Shown: piece by piece, positions 1 through 6,857 of the stretch
How the letters are laid out: each line of letters starts with the position of its first letter
Position numbering within the stretch: position 1 is the first letter of the stretch
DNA from: CAZGCA01 sp964524145
Lineage (GTDB): Bacteria > Hydrogenedentota > CAZGCA01
Length of the DNA stretch: 27,864 bases
Assembly (NCBI GenBank): GCA_964524145.1
Contig: CAZGCA010000079.1
Coordinates: 1 to 27,864, forward strand
Direction of reading: 5' to 3'
Made by a program: the position numbers and the translations under genes
Notes under the pieces: generated by a model
What the model saw: only the letters and a program-made list of their open reading frames with translations
Database searches by the model: none
What the model was told of the DNA's origin: nothing

Positions 1-48
1 GGCCTATCTCTCACTCCCTCAAAACCTTACACCCTTATCGGATAGCTA

Positions 49-68
49 ACTTCGGATTAGACCGAAGT
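49..68 (-). terminator. Hairpin overlapping the stop codon of the last cassette gene
   Basis: A perfect 7-bp inverted repeat (ACTTCGG / CCGAAGT) flanks a 6-base loop, and the TAA stop codon of the M15-type peptidase gene lies in that loop. No T-run follows on the minus strand, so this is not a classic intrinsic terminator. It could be a transcript-end or stability hairpin closing the phage-type operon. Function is inferred from position only. Confidence 0.35.
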
Positions 69-521
69 GCGAATCGAACCGCGATTATCCGCGTGGACGT
101 GGCCGTCGGCGTAGTCGTCCTTCACAAAATCGAAGTAGCGGCGGCAGACGTCGCCGAGCACCTGCTGAGGAACACGCTCTCTTGTCCTCACGACTCGCGC
201 AACAATATCCACGGCAACACCGCCGTATCGCGCGAGATGTTTCGAGTCCCGGCTCACGAGGCCGCCCTCATCTGTCCAACCGAACCGGGCCGCGAGCGCG
301 TGCAAATCTCGTTCAGTCCGTGTCGAGTCTCGGACAAGCACCGCAACCTCCTCGCCGCAGGCAGCACACAGGTCGCGCCGCACCTTCTCGAGAGCAACGA
401 CCACGCTCGAATGGACCATCACCCACCCTTCAGCGTTCTCGAACTCGTGCATCGAGAAATGGCTCTCATCTTCAATCCCGCTCAATAGTCTGATTCGGTT
501 GCGGCCGCCTTCGCGTTTCAT
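57..521 (-). CDS. Peptidase M15-type (D-Ala-D-Ala carboxypeptidase fold) protein, probable endolysin or tail-tip peptidase
   Basis: A 154-residue protein with the layout of small phage M15 peptidases. An N-terminal HFSMHEF segment (residues 21-27) resembles the start of the M15A domain. SKHL and GGVAVD (H95, D105) give a histidine and an aspartate in the positions of two zinc ligands, and DGHVHAD (H141 and H143) can supply the third. The H-to-D spacing is about three residues longer than in the usual SxHxxGxAxD motif, so the match is approximate. Family members cut peptide bonds of peptidoglycan. The ATG is preceded by GGAAGGA at good distance. It lies 28 bases after the baseplate gene and is the last gene of the minus-strand cassette inside the window, well separated from the holin-like gene. 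It may act as endolysin or as a wall-degrading virion part. Confidence 0.65.
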   Translation of the reverse strand: MKREGGRNRIRLLSGIEDESHFSMHEFENAEGWVMVHSSVVVALEKVRRDLCAACGEEVAVLVRDSTRTERDLHALAARFGWTDEGGLVSRDSKHLARYGGVAVDIVARVVRTRERVPQQVLGDVCRRYFDFVKDDYADGHVHADNRGSIRTSV

Positions 522-549
522 GGAGTTCCTTCCATTCGGCGGGATGCTG

Positions 550-1071
550 CTACAGAAACTGACGCACGTCGGTTATGTAGCCGTTCGATTCGTCGTCCGT
601 ATCCTTGATGCACGTCATACCCGGCCTCAGATAGAGATGCGCCAGGGTTATCGAATCCTCCGACCCCGACGGCGGTTCCGGATCGGCGGACTCCTCGCCT
701 GCCACAATCGAGACGGTCCAATCGGTCAGGTTGGCCTCGACAATATCTATCCGCGGGTTGCTCGATGGCGGCGTCACCTCTGACGTCGTGGTCTCCGTGC
801 CCAGCTTGTAGATGAATTGCGAGATGAATGCGAAGCCCGTGCTGACTGCTACTGCGAGGCTCGGCGGGTCCGTGGCTTCCACCTTGAGATCTTTCTCTGT
901 CGCACCTCGAATGACGCCGTCTCCGCCGCCCCATGCCTGCGCCAGAACATTTTGCAACAACGCTATAGCCGACTCGATGTTGTCGTCCCAACTGTTCAGT
1001 TTCGACGACGCCACCGGACGCTCGCCGTAGCTCCACGTCGTCTTCGTGTAACCTTTGCCTTCAACACCCAT
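550..1071 (-). CDS. Putative baseplate / tail structural protein
   Basis: A 173-residue protein rich in beta-strand-like sequence. It has an N-terminal segment with alternating aromatic residues, a central SLAVAVSTGFAFI stretch, a PRIDIV segment and a C-terminal DVRQFL. This pattern is common in small phage baseplate or upper tail-fibre adaptor proteins, but I cannot name a family with certainty. An in-frame TTG 39 bases upstream would give a longer protein. The ATG at 1071 is preferred because GGGAGAGA precedes it. The gene follows the tail-hub gene by about 40 bases and precedes the peptidase, as expected for a baseplate component. No enzymatic motif is visible. Confidence 0.55.
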   Translation of the reverse strand: MGVEGKGYTKTTWSYGERPVASSKLNSWDDNIESAIALLQNVLAQAWGGGDGVIRGATEKDLKVEATDPPSLAVAVSTGFAFISQFIYKLGTETTTSEVTPPSSNPRIDIVEANLTDWTVSIVAGEESADPEPPSGSEDSITLAHLYLRPGMTCIKDTDDESNGYITDVRQFL

Positions 1072-1112
1072 CACACTCTCTCCCGAATCGCGAACGCAGC
1101 TCTCGCGCAATC

Positions 1113-2852
1113 TCAGTCCAGATGGTACCCAAGGTCCAACCCAACTCCTGCCGCATCAAGCCGAAACTCGAAGAAGATGTCCGCATCCGCCTGGTACTGC
1201 ATCATGTAGCCAATAGGGTCGCCCACCGACCGCAACGGCGATGTCAGCCCATAGACCATCTCGACCCGCTCGTTGCGTATCTTGGCCAGCTTTCTCCCTA
1301 TCCGGAACACGTTTCGACCGGGGAACAGATCGCCCCACTCGCCCTCGACCTCGCGCGTTATCCGCTTGATCGGTCCACCGCGTACCTCGACGATGTCACC
1401 CACATCCAGGTCCGCATTCCCTGCATAGAAGCGAATCTCGCCGACCGGTACCGGATACGCCACATCATCAAGCATGTTCTCGACAAGCCTGTCCGCGTCT
1501 GTCTCACTCCCGACGCAATACAGCTTCAGGCTTCCGTTTCTCTCCCCGTACTCGTCCTCGCTACTTTGTCTTGAGTACGTCTTACTGAGCCCGTCCGCTG
1601 AAGGACTGCCCACGAATGAGATCTCATTCGCGACTCCGGCCGAATCTGTGCCTATCCCCACCGCATTCTCGGTCGGTGCGAACCAGACAACCTTATCCGG
1701 GCGCTCGACCTTTCGGAAACTCACTGCATCATCAACGTCAATACCCCATACATATCCGCCCGACGCATAACTCAGCATCGTCAGAACTTCGTAGAGACCG
1801 TTCGAGAAATCAACGGCTTCGAGTACACAGGAGGTTGTCTCCACTGAGGACGAAGATGGGCCACGGTACGAGAAATACTCCTTCAGCCGCATCTCTGCCG
1901 GCAGGTACGCCCCATCAAGATACAAATAGACACCGGAATGACCCAGCTCGACCATCGCAGCATTGAAACATTGGCCGCCACCATACACAAGACCGATGTA
2001 CCTCCCGTACGCATCCACACGGTCGTCGAACTCCCCTGCCGTATTCCTGTGCCAGTTCAGTTCGATGTAGTCTATGCCGTGTGTGTCTATGAGATCCTGC
2101 AACGCCGCTTTTGCCGCTTCCGCCCGGAACTTGTATCCACTCTTGGCATACTTCTCTGCCGTCCACGTGGACACCTCCGGGTGCAGCTTCAATGTGTGCG
2201 AGTTTATCGATGTCTCCTCGGTATCGATCATCATCATCCGCAAGTCTGGCCACGCTTCTCCGTCGACTTCCAAACCCGATATCGTGTCACCGTCCTTCGC
2301 ATACGCTCCCGAGTAGTCAATCCGATCCCCGCTTACATATTCGCCAGACGCTGTCGAGTTCTCAGGAAACTCCGACATCCCCGCTTTGCGCGACATGAAC
2401 TTGTCGTACTCGCGCTCAGCGCCATCCGGATACGCTTCGTGATCCACAAGGTAGTGCGCTCGTCCCGGCACAGACGATATGGCGTCCTTCACAATCTCGC
2501 TCACTTCCACATCGCCAAACGCCCGCCGTACCACCGCGTTCAAGTCCCCGATATCCTTCTCACCCACAATCTGCAGAACGTTGTGGAACTCGAGAAACCT
2601 GTATAGAATCCCCCGTTTCCTATCGCCCCACTCCGGGCTTACGACGCGCACGGCGACATCGAACTCCAGACGGCCGCCAACATACAGCTTCAACCGGTAG
2701 TCGTGCCCGAGGTCCACGACGTCCGTCGGCAACAACCCCTGGACGATGACCTTCTCATCGACGAACCCACGCAAAGCGTGCAGCAATGGTACGCGGTCGA
2801 GCCGTCGCACCCTGCGGTTCCATGTGTCGATGATCTCCACCTGGTAGTCCAT
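1113..2852 (-). CDS. Tail hub (Tal-like) protein with an inserted staphylococcal-nuclease domain
   Basis: A 579-residue protein. Its N-terminal 130 residues and the region after about residue 330 look like a siphovirus tail-associated hub protein; a late segment, ADLDVGDIVEVRGG, is typical of these. Between them, at about residues 176-327, lies a complete SNase-type domain. It shows DGDT (187-190), the block RMMMIDTEE (R205, D210, T211, E213) and DAYGR with R284, followed by FNAAMVELG. These match the Ca-binding aspartates and the catalytic Arg35, Glu43 and Arg87 of staphylococcal nuclease, so the domain is predicted active. SNase folds cut DNA and RNA. The start ATG lies three bases after the Dit stop, with a weak ribosome site (GGTGGTAG), suggesting translational coupling. 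A nuclease within a hub protein is unusual; it could act during genome delivery or as a toxin. Confidence 0.8.
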   Translation of the reverse strand: MDYQVEIIDTWNRRVRRLDRVPLLHALRGFVDEKVIVQGLLPTDVVDLGHDYRLKLYVGGRLEFDVAVRVVSPEWGDRKRGILYRFLEFHNVLQIVGEKDIGDLNAVVRRAFGDVEVSEIVKDAISSVPGRAHYLVDHEAYPDGAEREYDKFMSRKAGMSEFPENSTASGEYVSGDRIDYSGAYAKDGDTISGLEVDGEAWPDLRMMMIDTEETSINSHTLKLHPEVSTWTAEKYAKSGYKFRAEAAKAALQDLIDTHGIDYIELNWHRNTAGEFDDRVDAYGRYIGLVYGGGQCFNAAMVELGHSGVYLYLDGAYLPAEMRLKEYFSYRGPSSSSVETTSCVLEAVDFSNGLYEVLTMLSYASGGYVWGIDVDDAVSFRKVERPDKVVWFAPTENAVGIGTDSAGVANEISFVGSPSADGLSKTYSRQSSEDEYGERNGSLKLYCVGSETDADRLVENMLDDVAYPVPVGEIRFYAGNADLDVGDIVEVRGGPIKRITREVEGEWGDLFPGRNVFRIGRKLAKIRNERVEMVYGLTSPLRSVGDPIGYMMQYQADADIFFEFRLDAAGVGLDLGYHLD

Positions 2853-2855
2853 GAT

Positions 2856-3548
2856 CTACCACCACCTGTCGCGAAACCGAACCTCTATCGCAGCCGTATG
2901 CGAACTGGTATCGTCGTCAGTGTATTCGAGTGTCGTTCCCTCAGGCGACACCTGCGGGACATCGCCCTCCGTGTATGGCGTGACGTCTTCGCCTTCGAGC
3001 GTCGCCGACCCGGTTTGCCCGTCGAGCACGAGAGTCTCGCCGTCCGAAACCGTCCCGAGATAGGTGATCGACCGTTCACCGTCCGCAATCGTCGGGTTCA
3101 CCACATCACCGTTTGAAGTCAAAGCAAATCTCGGTTTCGAAAAGACGTTTCCGCCCGCGACCACTGCTTTCGTATCCCCGCTTTGCGTGACCCCCCACTC
3201 GACTACGGTATCTTCATCAGCGTGCTCGAACGGGTCCGGGGCCGTCAGTTTCAACCTGAAAACGCCCAGCAGTATCTGCGCGTCAACACGGCGATCGAAC
3301 TCGTCCCTCTCCACGCCAAAACAACGGCCGGCCCTGAGGCTCAACACCGCCCCGCCATCCTCCTTCGACGACTCATCGAGGATTGTGTCCAGCTCGGACT
3401 CGATCGCTTCCACCGAGCTCTTGCCCACTATCCAGCCCGTCACCACGAACACGCGCGCGTCCTTGCCTCCGACCTCGGCTAGTTCGTCTCGAACAGTGGT
3501 GAACTCTTCATCGAACTCGTAGGTGTTTAGGGTGATCATCGTCTCCAC
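2856..3548 (-). CDS. Dit-like distal tail / baseplate protein
   Basis: A 230-residue protein with the two-part layout of siphophage distal tail proteins. The N-terminal domain (about 1-115) contains repeated 'variable-ring' type strands, and the C-terminal galectin-like domain (about 130-230) has NPTIADG, GETLVLDGQTGSATLEG and a closing VRFRDRWW, close to the usual NPTI...LVID...RPRWL ending. Such proteins form the ring joining tail tube and hub. Its place directly before the hub gene supports this. The GTG at 3548 directly follows the upstream stop; an ATG at 3539 (MITLNTYEF) is an equally good start. No major tail tube or tape-measure gene lies upstream of it, which is odd for a Dit protein. 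Confidence 0.65.
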   Translation of the reverse strand: METMITLNTYEFDEEFTTVRDELAEVGGKDARVFVVTGWIVGKSSVEAIESELDTILDESSKEDGGAVLSLRAGRCFGVERDEFDRRVDAQILLGVFRLKLTAPDPFEHADEDTVVEWGVTQSGDTKAVVAGGNVFSKPRFALTSNGDVVNPTIADGERSITYLGTVSDGETLVLDGQTGSATLEGEDVTPYTEGDVPQVSPEGTTLEYTDDDTSSHTAAIEVRFRDRWW

Positions 3549-3971
3549 TCACTCCGAATCGCCCAACACGGGTTGTGTTTCTGTCGCCTCAGCACCAAAA
3601 CACCCTCTTGGTTGCGGGTTCAGGAACGGTGCAAGCACCTCCCACGCTTCCGCCTCGAACTCCGCCGCCACCCTCATCAGCGCAGCGTACTTCTCGGTAT
3701 CGCCGACTATCTTGTCGCCTATCCGCAGATGCACCTTCGCAAATGCCGCACCCGAAGCCAGCGATCTCAACAGGTACGCGCCCGCAAGCAGCGTCTCGCC
3801 CCGCACCAGGTTGTCGTCCGGGGGTTCGGTATCATATTCCAGGTTGAGCACGCGCAGTATCTCATCGTGCGCGTCTTCGATGCTCAGCGTCACGACTTCC
3901 GATCCCACCTTCGCGGATTCCGTCAACTGCGTCTTGTTCCGCACCTTCGTCTCGTCGCTGTATGTCCCCAT
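3549..3971 (-). CDS. Small head-tail connector-like protein
   Basis: A 140-residue, mostly helical protein. IEDAHDEILRVLNLE is followed by an ETLLAGAYLLRSLAS helix and EKYAALMRVAAEFEAEAW, a pattern reminiscent of gp6-type head-tail connectors, whose genes lie just after the capsid gene. The assignment rests on position and helical character, not on a firm motif. A longer reading frame reaches an ATG at 4034, but that codon is inside a strong hairpin. The ATG at 3971 (MGTYSDE) has GGAAGGCGAGAG before it and is preferred. The gene ends directly against the GTG of the Dit-like gene. The C-terminal 25 residues are proline-rich and look disordered. Confidence 0.45.
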   Translation of the reverse strand: MGTYSDETKVRNKTQLTESAKVGSEVVTLSIEDAHDEILRVLNLEYDTEPPDDNLVRGETLLAGAYLLRSLASGAAFAKVHLRIGDKIVGDTEKYAALMRVAAEFEAEAWEVLAPFLNPQPRGCFGAEATETQPVLGDSE

Positions 3972-4008
3972 CTCTCTCGCCTTCCGGGTATGCTCGATCA
4001 GCCCCGGC

Positions 4009-4039
4009 TCCGGTTGCGGGAAACATTCCCGCAACCGGA
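4009..4039 (-). promoter_or_regulatory. Strong hairpin after the major capsid gene
   Basis: A perfect 14-bp inverted repeat, TCCGGTTGCGGGAA with its complement, is separated by only three bases. It sits 13 bases beyond the capsid stop codon and just before the connector-like gene. No T-tract follows on the minus strand, so full termination is unlikely. A role in protecting the 3' end of capsid mRNA, or in partial read-through that sets the capsid to tail ratio, is inferred. Confidence 0.6.
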
Positions 4040-4051
4040 TGGGCTTCTGCG

Positions 4052-5098
4052 CTATGACCAGTCGCTTTGCACAACCACGCGAGCGTCCTTGTATATCACC
4101 GCGAAGTCCGTGACGACCGTCAGGTACGTTCTATCCCATTGCTGGTGGATCAGCTTGTCGCTCTCCACCAGGAGTTCCTGCTCCGTGAGTTTCTCGACCG
4201 CGTAGCTCCTGTCGAGTATCGTGAGCTTGTCCGCAGTCTGGTCCGCCAGCGGCACGAGTTTCACCCCGAGCGGGGTTGGGAAGTCCCCGGTCTTCGCAAA
4301 ATCGAACAGCACCGAATCTTTGAACTCCGACATCGTCAGTATCGTCTGCGTCAGATCACTGTCCGCAATCATGTGTGTCGGCGTGAAGTAGTTTGTCAGC
4401 GCCAACTCCATGAACCCTTTCACGAGATCGGCATACACCCACGTCCCCGATGTCGCCGTGTCAATCGTCGGTGCCGCGGTCCCCGAACCGGACGAGTCGC
4501 CGTTTACCAGCACGTCCGCCAGCCGCGCCTCCAACTGTCGGCCCAATCGCTCGCCGATCCGCTGCAGATGCGTCCGCAACATGTCGACCTGCATCCGGCG
4601 AATCACTTCGTAGGAGGCGATCACGCCACGGCCCCGCTTGTCGACGCGCACAATGCGTTCGCCGTACTTGATCTCCGACTCCGGTATCGCTGCGCCCTCC
4701 GCCACGGTCCGCAGTTCCTCCTCGGACTCGTCTTCCTCGACGTACGGAACGTCGTACGTGTTGCCGTCTATCTTCGCGTCCCGGATGATAAGCTCCGGAT
4801 ACCGAGGACGGTGGCGCATCCCCACAAGAACCGCGTCGCGCACGATATCCGGAAACAACCACTTCGCGTTCGGATCGGACTGGAAGAACTTGTCCACCGA
4901 TATCTGCCCGAGATCGATTCCAAACTCTTCGGCACAGTACTGATCCGCCGTTGTACCGACAGCCTTGAAGTACACACCGTGACCCAACCCCAGCGACTGA
5001 AGCGTCTCGTAGAGCTCCCTGCCGCGAACCGCCCGCAACTCCTCCGGCGGACGGCCCAAGAACGCCACACGCTTCTCAATCAAGCTTCCTTTCGTCAT
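4052..5098 (-). CDS. Major capsid protein, HK97 fold
   Basis: A 348-residue protein with the order expected for an HK97-fold capsid protein. A helical N-terminal region (about 1-90) comes first. An E-loop-like strand region with acidic EEDESEEEL follows, then KRGRGVIASYEVIRRMQVDMLRTHLQ, a long helix like the spine helix. A later domain contains FKDSVLFDF, GDFPTPLGVKLVPL and a C-terminal WDRTYLTVVTDFAVIYKD. The frame opens at a TTG at 5119 overlapping the upstream stop, but AAAGGAG eight bases before the ATG at 5098 makes that ATG the start. The separate protease gene implies proteolytic maturation. It follows the decoration protein gene, the common order in tailed phages, and is followed by a strong hairpin. 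Confidence 0.85.
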   Translation of the reverse strand: MTKGSLIEKRVAFLGRPPEELRAVRGRELYETLQSLGLGHGVYFKAVGTTADQYCAEEFGIDLGQISVDKFFQSDPNAKWLFPDIVRDAVLVGMRHRPRYPELIIRDAKIDGNTYDVPYVEEDESEEELRTVAEGAAIPESEIKYGERIVRVDKRGRGVIASYEVIRRMQVDMLRTHLQRIGERLGRQLEARLADVLVNGDSSGSGTAAPTIDTATSGTWVYADLVKGFMELALTNYFTPTHMIADSDLTQTILTMSEFKDSVLFDFAKTGDFPTPLGVKLVPLADQTADKLTILDRSYAVEKLTEQELLVESDKLIHQQWDRTYLTVVTDFAVIYKDARVVVQSDWS

Positions 5099-5115
5099 CA
5101 CACTCGCTCCTTTGC

Positions 5116-5496
5116 TCAAAGCAACACGTGCACCTCGGTGGCAGACGTGTCAACCTTCAGGTTTATGCCCACTCCATTACCGCTCGCCGGCGCTTTCACT
5201 TTGCCGTCGGTGCTCGAAGCCAGAATCCCCGCCTGGCCATCCACGGTCGGCGCAGTGCCGACATACTCAAAGACGCAGATACCTCGAACCTTCACCGGCA
5301 TTGCCGTGTCCGTCTCCGCGCAGTCAGCCAGGGCCTGTCCCAACACAACGTCTTCGTCGTCGGTGTCGTTGTCCACAACGTAGTTCCCTGTCAGCGCCAC
5401 AGCTTGGCCCTTGACGATATCGACTGTGCCGCTCGATTTCGTGCTGCACGTTATCACCAGCTCCGTCACAGGGCCTCCAACATCTCCATATGCCAT
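5116..5496 (-). CDS. Capsid decoration / cement protein (DUF2190-like)
   Basis: A 126-residue beta-rich protein. It has the features of capsid-stabilising proteins of the DUF2190 type: an early VKGQAVALTG, a central VLGQALADCAETDTAMPVKV and a glycine-rich C-terminal strand region. Such proteins bind on the outside of HK97-type shells and strengthen them. It is encoded directly upstream of the major capsid gene, the usual place. AAGGAGG lies seven bases before the ATG. The stop is about 18 bases upstream of the capsid start. There is no membrane segment or catalytic motif. Confidence 0.7.
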   Translation of the reverse strand: MAYGDVGGPVTELVITCSTKSSGTVDIVKGQAVALTGNYVVDNDTDDEDVVLGQALADCAETDTAMPVKVRGICVFEYVGTAPTVDGQAGILASSTDGKVKAPASGNGVGINLKVDTSATEVHVLL

Positions 5497-5531
5497 CGTT
5501 CTATCCTCCTTCGACTCTGCCGCGTGTTCGT

Positions 5532-6260
5532 TTACTTATGCTCGGCCAGCATCGCGGCTATCTCATGCCACCTGCCATTGTCTTGCACATCCAGAGGCTC
5601 CGGCTTCGTCACCGGTTGCAGTGGGTACTTCTCGTCAAACCGCTTCTCGTAAGCTGCCACGTGAGCCTGTATCTCGCGCAACGAGAGACCCGCAACGCTC
5701 CGCCTCCACAACTCCTCGTCAAACCTCTCTCCATCAACCTCGCGACCCACACCGCACAACCGTTCCACCGCATGGCGCCGTGCGCTCTCGCCGTCTTGCA
5801 TCTTCGACACAATGCTTTCCGCGACCGCCTCGTCAAACCTCTCCGCGCCGCACGCCTCAACCACGCGCCTGACCGCATCAAGATTCATCTCAAGCGTATC
5901 GTCCCGCCTCACGGCGAAAGCCCCGGACCACTTCTCTCCACGCAGCACGAGCACGCGGCCGTCTCCGTCCGACTGGCGCCAGCCATACACTCCCCTCTCC
6001 ACCAACGTGCAGTCGCTCGTGTTCACCTCAAGCCAGGCAACTGGGTGCAATCCTTTCGGCTCGCACTCCTTACTGCCCGTCCCGAAGAATTCCTCCAGCT
6101 CCGCCACCGGTATTCTGAAACCGGATAGCTTATCACCGACCTCGTACCTGAGATCGAGATGAACACCGCCACCATCTGCATGACGATGAATGACAAACTC
6201 TCCCGCTGCCGTCTCCATCTCATGCTCGCCCGCGACAGGATGTAGCTCCCAGTATCGCAT
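5532..6260 (-). CDS. LigD 3'-phosphoesterase (PE)-like domain protein in the capsid cassette
   Basis: A 242-residue protein. Residues 21-120 resemble the phosphoesterase domain of bacterial LigD, which trims 3'-phosphates and ribonucleotides from DNA ends. EFVIHRHADG then HLDLR gives H27, H34, D36 and R38, in the place of His42, His48, Asp50 and Arg52 of Pseudomonas LigD (one residue is inserted between the two histidines). HPVAW gives H72 and W76, with the spacing of His84 and Tyr88 (Tyr to Trp). GVYGW and LRGEKWSGAFAVRRD match the closing part of the domain. The C-terminal 120 residues are helical and unrecognised. The longer frame from 6509 is rejected; GGAGGAGG precedes the ATG at 6260. 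No ligase or polymerase domain is attached. The gene lies between holin-like and decoration genes, so a role in packaged DNA or recipient repair is only inferred. Confidence 0.7.
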   Translation of the reverse strand: MRYWELHPVAGEHEMETAAGEFVIHRHADGGGVHLDLRYEVGDKLSGFRIPVAELEEFFGTGSKECEPKGLHPVAWLEVNTSDCTLVERGVYGWRQSDGDGRVLVLRGEKWSGAFAVRRDDTLEMNLDAVRRVVEACGAERFDEAVAESIVSKMQDGESARRHAVERLCGVGREVDGERFDEELWRRSVAGLSLREIQAHVAAYEKRFDEKYPLQPVTKPEPLDVQDNGRWHEIAAMLAEHK

Positions 6261-6274
6261 CGTTCCTCCTCCGG

Positions 6275-6499
6275 CTATGCGCCCCGCCGGTGCTTCACAA
6301 AGTTCAACACACCGCCCACCAAGCCCGTTACCAGTGCCGCTATCCCCGGTTCGAGCCATTTGCCCGCCTCCGGTGCCAGGTCCGGATTGTTGTTGACAAT
6401 CAGTCCAACGATGATCGACGCTATCGCCGCGCCTATCCCTCCTATCGTTCCCGTCTTCGCACCCTTGGCAAGGTTCTTCCTCGGATCGTTCCCGTACAT
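6275..6499 (-). CDS. Small two-helix membrane protein, holin-like
   Basis: A 74-residue protein with a charged N-terminus, a glycine/alanine/isoleucine-rich membrane segment (about 20-38), a short polar turn (NNNPDLAPEAGKW), a second hydrophobic segment (about 47-63) and a basic tail KHRRGA. This size and two-span layout fit phage holins and also small phage membrane proteins of unknown role. AAAGGAG lies nine bases before the ATG at 6499. A GTG two codons upstream is less likely. It follows the single-span coiled-coil protein gene by six bases, and the pair resembles holin plus holin-accessory gene pairs. The endolysin-like gene is not adjacent but lies about 5.7 kb downstream. Confidence 0.55.
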   Translation of the reverse strand: MYGNDPRKNLAKGAKTGTIGGIGAAIASIIVGLIVNNNPDLAPEAGKWLEPGIAALVTGLVGGVLNFVKHRRGA

Positions 6500-6505
6500 C
6501 ACCAC

Positions 6506-6829
6506 TCACTCCTTTCGCCCGCTTGCCAGCTTCGCAAGGTTCTCACGCACCATAGTCAGGTCTCCGTTTATCTCTTTGATGTCGTCCGATATGAGGCGCA
6601 TCAAAGGGCCTATCTCGTCCACACGTCTCTCCAATGCTTCGAAACTCTCTGTCCGAACGAACTCGCGCGCTGTCGACTCGTGCGGCCTCCGGGCGTGCCG
6701 ATCGATCTTCCTGTCCACTCGCACGTCCGCTGCGATCAGCAGCGTCACGAGTCCCAGGATGAACTGCCACACACGCAGGCTCGTGTTGAACCCCGACCAC
6801 CACCGCTCCGCTCGACCTTCGCCTAACAT
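6506..6829 (-). CDS. Single-span membrane protein with coiled-coil tail
   Basis: A 107-residue protein. One hydrophobic segment (about residues 20-34, VWQFILGLVTLLIAA) follows a short N-terminus. A basic stretch and a long helical, heptad-like C-terminal part (about 58-105, EALERRVDEIGPLM then IKEINGDLTMVREN) come next. This layout resembles phage XhlA/hemolysin-like lysis accessory proteins, though the order of membrane span and coil is reversed compared with XhlA. AGGAGA lies eight bases before the ATG. It abuts the holin-like gene and both are likely translated together. Role in lysis or in membrane anchoring of the particle assembly is inferred. Confidence 0.5.
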   Translation of the reverse strand: MLGEGRAERWWSGFNTSLRVWQFILGLVTLLIAADVRVDRKIDRHARRPHESTAREFVRTESFEALERRVDEIGPLMRLISDDIKEINGDLTMVRENLAKLASGRKE

Positions 6830-6857
6830 GACAACTATCTCCTACACCGTAGGCTGT

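Noticed and set aside
4067..5383. Long plus-strand frame (438 codons) opposite the capsid genes
   Set aside because: Arginine- and histidine-rich translation typical of the antisense of a real gene; the minus-strand capsid and decoration genes explain the region.
6261..6509. N-terminal extension of the LigD-PE-like frame
   Set aside because: It overlaps the holin-like gene and has low-complexity sequence; the ATG at 6260 has an excellent ribosome site.
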